The translations under genes and the position numbers were made by a program. From JACCQS01 sp963766765 (GTDB taxonomy: Bacteria; Actinomycetota; Actinomycetes; Mycobacteriales; Geodermatophilaceae): a stretch of 64,000 nucleotides of DNA. The stretch lies in contig CAVYBR010000010.1 in the NCBI GenBank assembly GCA_963766765.1, positions 62,001 to 126,000 of the forward strand, given 5' to 3'. This document shows positions 38,247 through 46,592 of the stretch, piece after piece. The notes under the pieces are model-generated. The model worked only from the letters and a program-made list of their open reading frames with translations. It searched no databases and had not been told where the DNA came from. Within the stretch, counting starts at the first letter, position 1. Each line of letters begins with the position of its first letter.

Positions 38247-38785
38247 TCCGTCGACGTCCAGGAGTCGGCGAGTAGCTGACGGGTCTCGCTCAGCAGTTGC
38301 GGGAGGACACGCGTCAATCCGACGACCGGCATGAAGTTGGTGTCGCCGCCCCAGCGCGGCACGACATGCTGGTGCAGGTGCGCTGCGATCCCAGCGCCGG
38401 CCACGACTCCCTGGTTCATGCCGATGTTGAAGCCCTGCGCACCCGACACGCGCCGGATCACCCGCATCGCCTGCTGGGTGAAATCGGAGAACTCCGGAAG
38501 TTCGCGCGAGCCCTCCAACTCCGTGTAATCCGCGATGTGCCGGTAGGGGACGACCATGAGGTGGCCGGCGTTGTACGGAAACAGGTTGAGCACCGCGTAC
38601 ACCTGCGCCCCGCGCGCCACGATCAACGCCTCGTCGTCTTTCCTGGTCGGGATCGTGCAGAACGGGCAGTCGTCGTCACCGGACGGCCGCCCCTCGCCCT
38701 TGATGTAGGCCATCCGGTGCGGTGTCCAGAGCCGATCGAAGGGTTCGTACGGCGTCCCATGCGTCGTCACCTCAGCGTCGGTCAT
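38243..38785 (-). CDS. HIT family hydrolase/phosphorylase (AP4A-type)
   Basis: This 180-residue nucleotide-binding protein has an N-terminal CPFC metal-site pair (from residue 40), VVPYRHIADYTELEG and the catalytic HIT motif HLHQHVVPRW. It resembles the mycobacterial diadenosine-tetraphosphate phosphorylase encoded next to thrS. The start overlaps the thrS stop (TGATG). Its stop shares a CTAG with the convergent AMIN-like gene. Confidence 0.92.
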   Translation of the reverse strand: MTDAEVTTHGTPYEPFDRLWTPHRMAYIKGEGRPSGDDDCPFCTIPTRKDDEALIVARGAQVYAVLNLFPYNAGHLMVVPYRHIADYTELEGSRELPEFSDFTQQAMRVIRRVSGAQGFNIGMNQGVVAGAGIAAHLHQHVVPRWGGDTNFMPVVGLTRVLPQLLSETRQLLADSWTSTD

Positions 38786-40827
38786 CAGGAGGCTGACTCC
38801 CCGGGTTCCTGCTCCTGCGCCGGCGCGACCGGGTCGGCATTGTTGCGGCTGGCGGCGAAGTCAACGATCAGGGCGACCGCTTCGTCCACCGGGACTGCAT
38901 TGCGCTGCGAGCCGTCCCGGAAGCGGAACGAGACCGCCCCCGCCTCCTGGTCGGCGGCGCCGGCAATGAGCACGTAGGGCACCTTCTGCTGACTGGCGGT
39001 CCGGATCTTCTTCTGCATCCGATCGTCGGAGGAGTCCACCTCCGCGCGGATTCGGTGCTCCTGCAGCTTCGCGATCACGTCGTCCAGATACCCGACCTGG
39101 TCGTCGGTCACCGGAATACCAACGACCTGAACCGGAGCGAGCCAGACCGGGTACGCACCGGCGTAGTGCTCGGTGAGGATCCCGAAGAAGCGTTCGATCG
39201 AACCGAACAGCGCGCGGTGAATCATGACCGGCTGCTGCCGCGTCCCGTCAGCGGCCTGATACTCCAGCCCCAGTCGTTGCGGGATCTGCAAGTCCACCTG
39301 CACGGTCGACATCTGCCAGGTCCGGCCGATCGCATCCCGGGCCTGGACGGAGATCTTCGGCCCGTAGAAGGCGGCCCCGCCGGGGTCGGGGACAAGATCC
39401 AGCCCGGACGTCTCGGCGACTGACCGCAGGGCCTCGGTGGCTTCCTCCCAGAGCTCGTCGGAGCCGATGAACTTCGGTGAGTCGCCCTTTGTGGACAGCT
39501 CGAGGTAGAAGTCGTCCAGGCCGTAGTCGCGAAGGAGATTTAGTACGAAACCGAGCAAAGAGGTGAGCTCATCGGCCACCTGCTCGTTGGTGCAGTAGAT
39601 GTGGGCGTCATCCATCGTCAGGCCCCGCACCCGGGTCAAACCGTGCACGACACCTGACTTCTCATAGCGGTAGACGGCTCCGAATTCAAAGAGACGCAAC
39701 GGCAATTCACGGTACGAGCGCCCGCGCGACTTGAAGATCAGGCTGTGCATCGGGCAGTTCATCGGTTTGAGGTAGTAATCAGCACCCTCCATCTCCATCG
39801 GCGGGAACATGCTCTCGGCATAGCTCGGCAAGTGGCCGGTGGCCTCGAACAGCGCAGCTTTGGAGATGTGCGGAGTGTTGACGAACTCATAGCCGGCTTC
39901 CTCGTGCCGAGCGCGTGAATAGGCCTCCATCTCCCTGCGGATGATCCCGCCTTTGGGGTGGAAGACAGCAAGGCCTGACCCGATCTCGTCCGGGAAACTG
40001 AACAGGTCCATCGCGGCACCGATCCGACGATGGTCGCGCCGCTCCGCCTCGGCCAGCATCGCCACGTGCTCGTCCAGAGCCTGGCGGCTCTCCCAGGCGG
40101 TGCCATAGAGGCGCTGCAATTGCGGGTTCTTCTCGCTACCTCGCCAATAGGCGGCCGCGGAACGCATGAGTTTGAACGCCGGGATAGTCCGGGTGCTCGG
40201 CACGTGCGGACCCCGGCACAGGTCCGTCCAGACTCGATCGCCTGATTTCGCGTCGAGGTTGTCGTACATGGTCAGCTCGCTGCCGCCCACCTCGACCGAG
40301 GCACCCTCGGCCGCGTCGTCGGCCGCCGACCCCTTCAACCCGATCAGCTCGAGCTTGTATGGCTGGTCGGCCAACTCGGTGCGGGCTGCGTCGTCGGTCA
40401 CTACCCGACGCGAGAACCGTTGGCGGGCTTTGACGATGTCCCGCATCCGGGCTTCGATGCGCTTGATGTCCTCCGGCTTGAACGGCTCCGGCACGTCGAA
40501 GTCGTAGTAGAAGCCGTTCTCGATCGGCGGCCCGATACCGAGCTTCGCTTCCGGGAACAGGTTCTGAACCGCTTGGGCCATCACGTGCGCGGTCGAGTGC
40601 CGCAACACGGCACGGCCCTCCGGGCTGGACATCGCCACCGGCTCGACCGCGCAGCCCTCGGCCGGAGACCACTCGAGGTCGTGCAGGACCCCATCGGCAT
40701 CCCGTATGACGACCGCACCGTCAGGACCGTCGAGCGATATGCCCGCGGCCTCCAGCGCCTGCGCGGCCGTCGTGCCGGGCGCCACCTGGACGGCGGCGGC
40801 AGCAGTGGACGGCGAAGACGCAGACAC
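38785..40827 (-). CDS. thrS: Threonyl-tRNA synthetase
   Basis: This 680-residue class II synthetase has an N-terminal TGS domain, the editing domain with RHSTAHVMAQA and LCRGPHVPST (zinc-like HxxxH and CxxxH), the catalytic core (GAVYRYEKSGVVHGLTRVRG in part, MNCPMHSLIF) and a C-terminal anticodon domain. The GTG start at 40827 is preferred to 40860 because AAGGAG lies 6 nt upstream. It is co-transcribed with the HIT gene. Confidence 0.96.
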   Translation of the reverse strand: MSASSPSTAAAAVQVAPGTTAAQALEAAGISLDGPDGAVVIRDADGVLHDLEWSPAEGCAVEPVAMSSPEGRAVLRHSTAHVMAQAVQNLFPEAKLGIGPPIENGFYYDFDVPEPFKPEDIKRIEARMRDIVKARQRFSRRVVTDDAARTELADQPYKLELIGLKGSAADDAAEGASVEVGGSELTMYDNLDAKSGDRVWTDLCRGPHVPSTRTIPAFKLMRSAAAYWRGSEKNPQLQRLYGTAWESRQALDEHVAMLAEAERRDHRRIGAAMDLFSFPDEIGSGLAVFHPKGGIIRREMEAYSRARHEEAGYEFVNTPHISKAALFEATGHLPSYAESMFPPMEMEGADYYLKPMNCPMHSLIFKSRGRSYRELPLRLFEFGAVYRYEKSGVVHGLTRVRGLTMDDAHIYCTNEQVADELTSLLGFVLNLLRDYGLDDFYLELSTKGDSPKFIGSDELWEEATEALRSVAETSGLDLVPDPGGAAFYGPKISVQARDAIGRTWQMSTVQVDLQIPQRLGLEYQAADGTRQQPVMIHRALFGSIERFFGILTEHYAGAYPVWLAPVQVVGIPVTDDQVGYLDDVIAKLQEHRIRAEVDSSDDRMQKKIRTASQQKVPYVLIAGAADQEAGAVSFRFRDGSQRNAVPVDEAVALIVDFAASRNNADPVAPAQEQEPGESAS

Positions 40828-40938
40828 GAAGGGCTCCTTGGGCGTGGATGGATGCCGCATATCGCGGCGATGCAGCGAGGATAACGAGGCCGGACTGAGG
40901 TCCCGGCCGATGTCTCAGTCTGCGAAGCGAACGATTGC

Positions 40939-41553
40939 TCAGTCCACCCGGCGGACGCTGTCCCCGGCCGCCACGCGACCGGGGGTCACCACCTCGGCGT
41001 AGACGCCGAGGCAGTGCTTGGGCGTTCGGGTGATCGACAGAACCGCTTCCCCGACTTGGATCCGTTGGCCCAACCAGCCGCGTTCTGCATCGCCCTCGGC
41101 CTCGAGTTTCAAAACGAGATTGGCCCGCGGATCGTTGACATCGCAAGCCGCGGGACCGGCATCTGGGTCAGCCGTGAGCATCGCGCCCTCGGACACCAGG
41201 TGGACCGGGAACGCGTCAACGGCATGACCGCCCTCGGCATCAGTGGCAGCGACGTCAACCGGACGATCCAGCCAGCCGGAGAGCGCGGCCGCTGGAACCT
41301 GCTCCCCGACCTCCGCGTCGGGAACCCGGATGACGGGCTGCGCTTCGCCCGGTGCCGCGACCACCTCGCGCAACCGCGGCTCTTCGCGAGCGGTGATCCG
41401 CTCGCCGGTCGTCGCATCGACGACTGAATGGGTCCGATCGCCCTCGAGCCCGGTCGGACCGACCTGGGCGGCATCCACCGTCGTGCCGGCCAGCGACTTC
41501 ACCGGGTAGACCCAGACGGCACTGACCGTGCCCAGAACCGCGGACGAACTCAT
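40939..41553 (-). CDS. MOSC domain protein
   Basis: This 204-residue protein has an N-terminal MOSC beta-barrel (VSAVWVYPVKSLAGTTVDAAQVGPTGLEGDR) and the MOSC core with the conserved Cys in TRTPKHCLGVYAEVV. MOSC proteins bind the molybdenum cofactor or carry sulfur; mARC-like reductases have this layout. The start at 41553 is supported by TACCGT 6 nt upstream. It stands alone on the minus strand, upstream of thrS. Confidence 0.9.
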   Translation of the reverse strand: MSSSAVLGTVSAVWVYPVKSLAGTTVDAAQVGPTGLEGDRTHSVVDATTGERITAREEPRLREVVAAPGEAQPVIRVPDAEVGEQVPAAALSGWLDRPVDVAATDAEGGHAVDAFPVHLVSEGAMLTADPDAGPAACDVNDPRANLVLKLEAEGDAERGWLGQRIQVGEAVLSITRTPKHCLGVYAEVVTPGRVAAGDSVRRVD

Positions 41554-41559
41554 GAGCCA

Positions 41560-41565
41560 ACGGTA
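41560..41565 (-). promoter_or_regulatory. Leaderless -10 box (TACCGT) of the MOSC gene
   Basis: TACCGT on the minus strand ends 6 nt before the ATG at 41553. Confidence 0.5.
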
Positions 41566-41632
41566 CGGCGGCCCAGCTTCCACGCGCCAGCAGCCACGCG
41601 GTCCCCGGCGGGTGGTTGGGCAACGGCGCGCC

Positions 41633-42184
41633 CTAGCAGGGCACGTCGGTGAAGGTCAGGTTGAACTCCTGCACCGTCGACCCGTCGGTGAACACATAGC
41701 CCGGCAGCGTGTGCGCGGTGATCACGATCGTTCCCACCACCGGGATCAGGACCCCGCTCGCCGGCACCTCGTTTCCATTGCTGTCCTTGTAGATGCCGCC
41801 CTCGTACGGGAACAGCGTGACCCCGTCATTGGCGGTTCCGCAGGCATCGCTGACCTCGACGGCCGGATCGGTTTCGATCGGTGGTGGCGGCGGGGGTGGG
41901 GGCGGAGGCGGCGGGGGCGGCGGGGGCGGCGGCTGACTCGTCGGTGGCCGTGGTGGCGAGGTCGATGGCCGGTGCGAGGTCGTGGGCGCTGGGTTCGTCG
42001 TGGGGTCCTGGGTCGGTTCGACGGACGCGCCGGGTGCAGTGGTGGTTTCGCCACCGGGCGACGTGTTGACCGTCTTGCCCTCGGCCTCGACCGTGGCACC
42101 CGCGTCGTTGTAGGGCGTCTGCCCGGGCGTGCCGCAGCCGACCAAGACGCACAGCAACGCCACAGCCGCAATCAGGCGGCGCAT
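41633..42184 (-). CDS. Lipoprotein with 18-residue polyproline run
   Basis: This 183-residue hypothetical lipoprotein has signal peptide and lipobox MRRLIAAVALLCVLVGC. A Thr/Pro-rich stalk follows and contains 18 consecutive proline codons (near residues 84-101). A C-terminal beta-rich domain of about 80 residues (SDACGTANDGVTLFPYEGG, with two Cys) is unassigned. It is presumably surface-displayed on a polyproline stalk. No family recognised. The gene is next to tRNA-Val. Confidence 0.85.
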   Translation of the reverse strand: MRRLIAAVALLCVLVGCGTPGQTPYNDAGATVEAEGKTVNTSPGGETTTAPGASVEPTQDPTTNPAPTTSHRPSTSPPRPPTSQPPPPPPPPPPPPPPPPPPIETDPAVEVSDACGTANDGVTLFPYEGGIYKDSNGNEVPASGVLIPVVGTIVITAHTLPGYVFTDGSTVQEFNLTFTDVPC

Positions 42185-42213
42185 CTGTATTCCCCCCCGT
42201 GGTGGATCGCCAG

Positions 42214-42285
42214 TGGGCGCTACTGGGATCGAACCAGTGACCTCTTCGGTGTGAACGAAGCGCTCTACCGCTGAGCCAAGCGCCC
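42214..42285 (-). tRNA. tRNA-Val(CAC)
   Basis: This 72-nt cloverleaf folds with a 7-bp acceptor stem, anticodon loop TTCACAC (anticodon CAC) on a CTTCG/CGAAG stem, and T-arm with TTCGATC loop. The discriminator is A. CCA is not encoded. It reads GUG codons. Confidence 0.96.
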
Positions 42286-42314
42286 GAGACCCGGCTACCC
42301 TACCCGGCGCGGGC

Positions 42315-42773
42315 TCATCGCCACAGCGGCACCCACTGCGGAATCCAGCCGGGAACGCCGGTCAGATGCAGGGTGATCACCAGGACGCCGTAGACGAACG
42401 CGGCAGTGGCGAGGGCAATCAAGACGCGTACCCAGACCGGCTGCCGGGTCACCCAGTCGGTCCACGACTTCACGTGCCGCTTGGTGAACTCCAGCAGGCG
42501 CTCGGCCCAGGTGAACTCCGTCGCGAGGACGAAGAGGCCGCCGATGACGATCAACCAGCCCGGGCCGGGCAGCGGAATCGCAGCCGCGCCACCGACGAGG
42601 ATCAGGAATCCGACCACGCCGACGCCGATCCGATAGACGTGGTTCACCGGCGCGACGGCGGCGACGCGCCGACGCCAACGGGTTTCAGCGATCCGCTCAC
42701 GCAGGCTGCGCTGCTCGTCGGAGTCGTATCGAGCCCGACGCTGCTCGCTGGTCTCGTGCTTGGGCGCTGCCAT
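42315..42773 (-). CDS. PGPGW-motif transmembrane protein (TIGR02611-like)
   Basis: This 152-residue membrane protein has a charged Arg/Glu-rich N-terminus, a transmembrane helix (VYRIGVGVVGFLILVGGAAAI), the diagnostic IPLPGPGWLIVIGGLFVLATEF and a third helix (VLIALATAAFVYGVLVITLHL). The family is widespread in actinobacteria and has no assigned function. Confidence 0.85.
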   Translation of the reverse strand: MAAPKHETSEQRRARYDSDEQRSLRERIAETRWRRRVAAVAPVNHVYRIGVGVVGFLILVGGAAAIPLPGPGWLIVIGGLFVLATEFTWAERLLEFTKRHVKSWTDWVTRQPVWVRVLIALATAAFVYGVLVITLHLTGVPGWIPQWVPLWR

Positions 42774-42821
42774 CAGTGAGCCCCAGTCTGCCTTACCTGC
42801 CGTCCAGGGTCAGACCGTGAC

Positions 42822-43673
42822 CTACCCGCTGGCCGCCATCGGCAAGGTGGGGGTGCTCGGCGCCGTACGACCGGACTCCAGCGTCACGCCGTACCCGTTG
42901 AACGTGTCGATCCCGGAGGCAGTTGACGACAGGGTCCGCAGATCCAGGTCACTCTGGACCACGTCGAACGTGCCCAGTGGCTGCGGATCGCCGACCTCGT
43001 CCAAGCCCCACAGGACATAGATCTGATCGTTGTCGTCGTTCACGGGCAGCCCGTTGGTCATGATCATCTTCTGGCTACTGCTGTTCACCAACGTCGCCAC
43101 CGGCTGCCCGTCGCCGTCGTGCAGCGGCGTCATCGTGACCGGGCCCGCTGCGGCAAGGTCCTGCAAGATCTCAGCGCGCTCCGCAGCGACCGTGGCGACC
43201 TCGTCCCGGGCGGTTTGCAGGTTGAGGTTCCAGATACCGAGTCCGGCGATGACGAGAACCGCGGCCGCGGCCGCCACCAACGTGCTGAGCGACGTCCACG
43301 TCGAGCGGGCCCGACGTGCCGTCGCGCCCCGGGCCGAGTGCGACCGACTCCGCGCCGCGGCGAAATCGATCAGTTCGCCATCCGGTTGAGCCGGATCTGG
43401 CTGCCGGCGAGCTTCTTCGCTGCGCGGGGTAGTGGCGACCTCGGCCATCAGCCGTGACCGCAACTCGGGTCTGGGAGACTGCTGCGGCAGCTGATCCACC
43501 AACGCGCTGAGCACCCGCCCGCTGTCCTGAAGCGAGGACTGGCACCGCTGGCAGCCGAGCAGGTGCGTGGTGAACAGTCCCTCGTCGTCGGGTTCGAGTG
43601 CGCGCAGCGCCCAGCCGACGGCGAGTTCATCCCACTCTGCGTGGGTCGGGTCGTTCTGATCGAGGCCGCTCAT
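42822..43673 (-). CDS. rskA: Anti-sigma factor, RskA-like
   Basis: This 283-residue single-pass membrane protein has an N-terminal zinc-associated anti-sigma domain (H37-x3-C41-x2-C44 in THLLGCQRC), a transmembrane helix (LVAAAAAVLVIAGLGIW) and an extracytoplasmic RskA domain (TMTPLHDGDGQPVATLV, YVLWGLDEVGDPQPLGTF). It should sequester the co-encoded sigma factor until regulated proteolysis. The start overlaps the sigma factor stop by 4 nt. Confidence 0.93.
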   Translation of the reverse strand: MSGLDQNDPTHAEWDELAVGWALRALEPDDEGLFTTHLLGCQRCQSSLQDSGRVLSALVDQLPQQSPRPELRSRLMAEVATTPRSEEARRQPDPAQPDGELIDFAAARSRSHSARGATARRARSTWTSLSTLVAAAAAVLVIAGLGIWNLNLQTARDEVATVAAERAEILQDLAAAGPVTMTPLHDGDGQPVATLVNSSSQKMIMTNGLPVNDDNDQIYVLWGLDEVGDPQPLGTFDVVQSDLDLRTLSSTASGIDTFNGYGVTLESGRTAPSTPTLPMAASG

Positions 43674-44272
43674 GCTTGAACACCTCCGGCTGACGGTAGG
43701 TCGCCGAGCGTGCCGTCCAGAACCTGGCGCAGCCGGCGCATGCCGGCGAGCATGCGGGTCTTGACCGTGCCCAGCGGTGCGCCGGTGAGTGCGGCGACTT
43801 CCCGTTGGGTGTAGCCGCCGAAGTAGGCCAGGGTGAGCGCTTCTCGCTGTACCGTAGGCAGTTCCGACAGTGCAGTGCGCACGTCAGCCCCGGCCAGCCG
43901 CTGCAGGGCCAGGTCAGAGGGGTCCTCACCCAGTAGGGCGGGTGGGTCGAGCTCGACCAGCCGGTCGCGGCGGCGCCGCTGGGATTCCTCCCGACGCACG
44001 GCGTCGACGCTGCGATGATGGGCAAGGGCAAGGAGCCAACTGCCGAACGCGCCCTTTGCCGCATCGAACTTGTGTGGATCCCGCCACAGTGCCAGGAAGA
44101 CCTCCTGGGTGGTGTCCTCAGCCAGGACGTGGTCGGCGAGAATCCGCACCGCCAGACTGAACACCTGCCGGTGGTAGCGGTCATAGATCTGGGCGAGGGC
44201 GTCCTGCTCACCTGAGGCAAGCCGAGCGACCAGATCCGCATCGTCGGCCGGCGACAGCCCGGTGCGACTCAT
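43670..44272 (-). CDS. sigK: ECF sigma factor, SigK-like
   Basis: This 200-residue ECF sigma factor has region 2 (QIYDRYHRQVFSLAVRIL, EDTTQEVFLALWRDPHKFD, GSWLLALAHHRSVDAVRR) and region 4 (LSELPTVQREALTLAYFGG, GAPLGTVKTRMLAGMRRLR). Sequence and pairing with RskA place it near SigK. The ATG at 44272 has GAGG 9 nt upstream; 44281 is the alternative. It is divergent from capA, and the short gap holds both promoters. Confidence 0.93.
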   Translation of the reverse strand: MSRTGLSPADDADLVARLASGEQDALAQIYDRYHRQVFSLAVRILADHVLAEDTTQEVFLALWRDPHKFDAAKGAFGSWLLALAHHRSVDAVRREESQRRRRDRLVELDPPALLGEDPSDLALQRLAGADVRTALSELPTVQREALTLAYFGGYTQREVAALTGAPLGTVKTRMLAGMRRLRQVLDGTLGDLPSAGGVQA

Positions 44273-44359
44273 GACACTCATCCTCACACGTGGCATTCGC
44301 ACGTGCTCATGCGAGCGGTTCATCTCAACTGTTGCTCGCGAGCGGCGCGGCGCCGCGCA

Positions 44360-44365
44360 TAGGGT
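44360..44365 (+). promoter_or_regulatory. Leaderless -10 box (TAGGGT) of the capA-like gene
   Basis: TAGGGT ends 7 nt before the GTG at 44373. Confidence 0.45.
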
Positions 44366-44372
44366 GAGGCCG

Positions 44373-45509
44373 GTGAGTCGGCACCGGAAACCGCGCCGGA
44401 CCCCGGGAAAAGCGCTGGTCCTGGCCGGGTGGACCGGACTAGCCGTGATCGCCGTCGTCGTCGCACTGCTGGTGTGGCCGCGAGATCCCGTTCCAGTGGA
44501 GGCAGAGGCGATCACCACGTCCGAGCCGCTCAGGTTGCCGACGGTGTCGCCCTCCCCTCCCCAGCCGTCCTCGGTGACGCTTGCCTTTGCCGGCGACGTC
44601 CACTTCACCGGCCGAACCGAGTCCCTGCTCGACGACCCGGCATCTGCTTTCGGGTCTATCGCGCAGACGCTTGCCGCCGCCGACCTCGCCATGGTGAACC
44701 TCGAGACCGCGATCACCGACCGAGGCATCGAGGAGCCCAAGGAGTTTCATTTCCGGACCTCTCCGGTGGCATTGCACGCGCTCGCGGCCGCCGGAGTCGA
44801 CGTCGCCACGATGGCCAACAACCATGCGGTCGACTACGGACCGCTCGGCCTCGATGACACGCTTGTCGCAATTCGGGAGAGCCCGATCCCCGTGATCGGT
44901 GTCGGCCCGGACGCCGGCTCGGCCTACGCGCCGTACCGGATCGACATCCGCGGGGTGGCGATCTCCTTCTTCGCCGCAAGTCAGGTGCCCGACCACACCT
45001 ACCGCGCGTGGACCGCCACCGACGACTCACCTGGAGTCGCTACGACCGCCGACCGGGACCGGCTGATCGCCGGCGTGAGCCAGGCCAGCGCCGCCGGTGA
45101 CGTCGTGGTCGTCTACCTGCACTGGGGTATCGAGAACGACGCGTGCCCCACCCCGGAGATGGAGGACCTGGCCCGGGACCTCGCCGCGGCCGGGGCTGAC
45201 GCCATCGTAGGTACGCACGCGCACGTGCTCCTCGGCGCCGGCTACCTCGACGAGCCGGGCAGCACGGCGTTCGTCTCGTACGGGCTGGGCAACTTTCTGT
45301 GGTGGCGATCCCGACCGTCCTCCGATATCACCGGGGTGCTCACGCTGACCGTGCAGAACGGGTCGGTCACGGCGTCGGTGTTCACACCGGCCGTGATCGA
45401 CGAGACTGGTCGCGCCGTGCCGGTCGCGGCTCCGGAGGTTGCAGAGCACCGCGCAGACTTCGAAGATCTGCGTGACTGCACCGACCTGCTGGCCACCCCC
45501 ACCGTTTGA
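44373..45509 (+). CDS. CapA family protein (poly-gamma-glutamate synthesis-type metallophosphatase fold)
   Basis: This 378-residue membrane-anchored protein has an N-terminal transmembrane helix (ALVLAGWTGLAVIAVVVALLVW), a Pro/Ser linker, and a CapA domain with FAGDVHFTGR, ANNHAVDYGPLGLDDT, YLHWGIENDACP and VGTHAHVLLGAG, which carry the metal-binding residues of the metallophosphatase fold. CapA-like proteins act in capsule or exopolymer export and processing. The GTG at 44373 is supported by the -10 box upstream. It is divergent from sigK, so control by SigK is possible. Confidence 0.88.
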   Translation: MSRHRKPRRTPGKALVLAGWTGLAVIAVVVALLVWPRDPVPVEAEAITTSEPLRLPTVSPSPPQPSSVTLAFAGDVHFTGRTESLLDDPASAFGSIAQTLAAADLAMVNLETAITDRGIEEPKEFHFRTSPVALHALAAAGVDVATMANNHAVDYGPLGLDDTLVAIRESPIPVIGVGPDAGSAYAPYRIDIRGVAISFFAASQVPDHTYRAWTATDDSPGVATTADRDRLIAGVSQASAAGDVVVVYLHWGIENDACPTPEMEDLARDLAAAGADAIVGTHAHVLLGAGYLDEPGSTAFVSYGLGNFLWWRSRPSSDITGVLTLTVQNGSVTASVFTPAVIDETGRAVPVAAPEVAEHRADFEDLRDCTDLLATPTV

Positions 45510-45551
45510 GTGCCGGCTAAGGCGTAGGTACAGTCCGCGGAGCACGAATAC

Positions 45552-45624
45552 GCGGACGTGGCTCAGTTGGTAGAGCATCACCTTGCCAAGGTGAGGGTCG
45601 CGGGTTCGAATCCCGTCGTCCGCT
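45552..45624 (+). tRNA. tRNA-Gly(GCC)
   Basis: This 73-nt cloverleaf has acceptor GCGGACG/CGTCCGC, anticodon loop TTGCCAA (anticodon GCC), T loop TTCGAAT and discriminator T. CCA is not encoded. It is the first of a Gly-Cys-Val tRNA cluster common in actinobacteria. Confidence 0.97.
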
Positions 45625-45657
45625 CGGCAGAGCTCTCAGTCCAGGGAGCTCGCACAC

Positions 45658-45728
45658 GGTGGAGTGGCCGAGAGGCGAGGCAACGGCCTGCAAAGCCGTC
45701 TACACGGGTTCAAATCCCGTCTCCACCT
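45658..45728 (+). tRNA. tRNA-Cys(GCA)
   Basis: This 71-nt cloverleaf has acceptor GGTGGAG/CTCCACC, anticodon loop CTGCAAA (anticodon GCA), T loop TTCAAAT and discriminator T. CCA is not encoded. Confidence 0.97.
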
Positions 45729-45785
45729 CGACGGTATCCTCGAGCCGGTCACAGCGGTTCTGGATACGCCAAGACGTACGGAAAT

Positions 45786-45860
45786 GGGCGGTTGGCGCAG
45801 CGGTAGCGCGCTTCCCTGACACGGAAGAGGTCACTGGTTCGATCCCAGTACCGCCCACCA
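45786..45860 (+). tRNA. tRNA-Val(GAC), CCA encoded
   Basis: This cloverleaf has acceptor GGGCGGT/ACCGCCC, anticodon loop CTGACAC (anticodon GAC) and T loop TTCGATC. Unlike the other three tRNAs here, the genomic 3' end reads ACCA (45857-45860), so CCA is encoded. Confidence 0.97.
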
Positions 45861-45881
45861 TGTGTCTCACGAATTGGGGGG

Positions 45882-46493
45882 TCAGCCTCCGGGGCTGATG
45901 CGTTCCCGCCAGACCCGATCGACGGCTCGAGCGAGCTCCGCCTCGGTTCCGTCGTTCGTGATGACCACGTCCGCGACGGCCGCCCGCTCCTCGTCGCTTG
46001 CCTGCGCGGCCATGCGGGCACGCACCTGCTCCTCGCTCATCCCGCGGTCGCGCATCAGTCTGTCGATGCGGGTGCGTTCGGACGCCTCCACGACCACGAT
46101 CAGGTCGAACTCGTGACGGTTCTGCACCGCGCCTTCGACGAGGAGTGGCACGTCGTAGACCACGACGCCGCCGGGCGGACTTTCGGCCAGCAGCTGCTCC
46201 ATCCGCTTGCCGACCAAGGGGTGCACGATGGCGTTGAGGCGCAGCCGGGCGGCTGGATCGGCAAAGACGATCTCTGCCAAGCGGCCCCTGTCCAGATCGC
46301 CGTCCGGACCGAGGACTTCCGCGCCGAACGCTTCCACCACCGCTCGCAGGCCCGCTGAGTCACGCGAGACGACCTCACGTGCCACCTCGTCGGCGTCGAT
46401 GACCCGGGCGCCGTGCTCGGCGAGACCGTCGGCTACCGCGCTCTTGCCCGAGCCGATGCCGCCGGTCAACCCGACAAGGAAGGCAGCACTCAC
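45882..46493 (-). CDS. coaE: Dephospho-CoA kinase
   Basis: This 203-residue P-loop kinase catalyses the last step of coenzyme A synthesis. Walker A is GLTGGIGSGKSAVAD; the LID and CoA regions follow (DADEVAREVV, DVPLLVEGAVQNRHEFDLIVVV). The start is GTG at 46493; the frame is open 29 codons upstream, but that stretch crosses the palindromic element and is unlike CoaE. It is normally near rpsA in actinobacteria, as here. Confidence 0.95.
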   Translation of the reverse strand: MSAAFLVGLTGGIGSGKSAVADGLAEHGARVIDADEVAREVVSRDSAGLRAVVEAFGAEVLGPDGDLDRGRLAEIVFADPAARLRLNAIVHPLVGKRMEQLLAESPPGGVVVYDVPLLVEGAVQNRHEFDLIVVVEASERTRIDRLMRDRGMSEEQVRARMAAQASDEERAAVADVVITNDGTEAELARAVDRVWRERISPGG

Positions 46494-46530
46494 CGGGCCG
46501 ACCCTAGGGCAACCGGATCCGAGCCCGGCG

Positions 46531-46580
46531 ATGTGCGAAAGGGTGCAGTTTCGGGTCGATTTCTGCAGAAATCCGCACAT
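46531..46580. repeat. Palindromic element upstream of coaE
   Basis: A perfect 16-bp palindrome (46558-46573, GATTTCTGCAGAAATC) lies inside a larger inverted repeat whose 7-bp arms are at 46531-46537 and 46574-46580. It fills most of the 99-bp gap between the coaE start and the upstream gene's stop. It could form a terminator-like structure or be a mobile palindrome. Confidence 0.65.
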
Positions 46581-46592
46581 TGCCTCGGGCTG

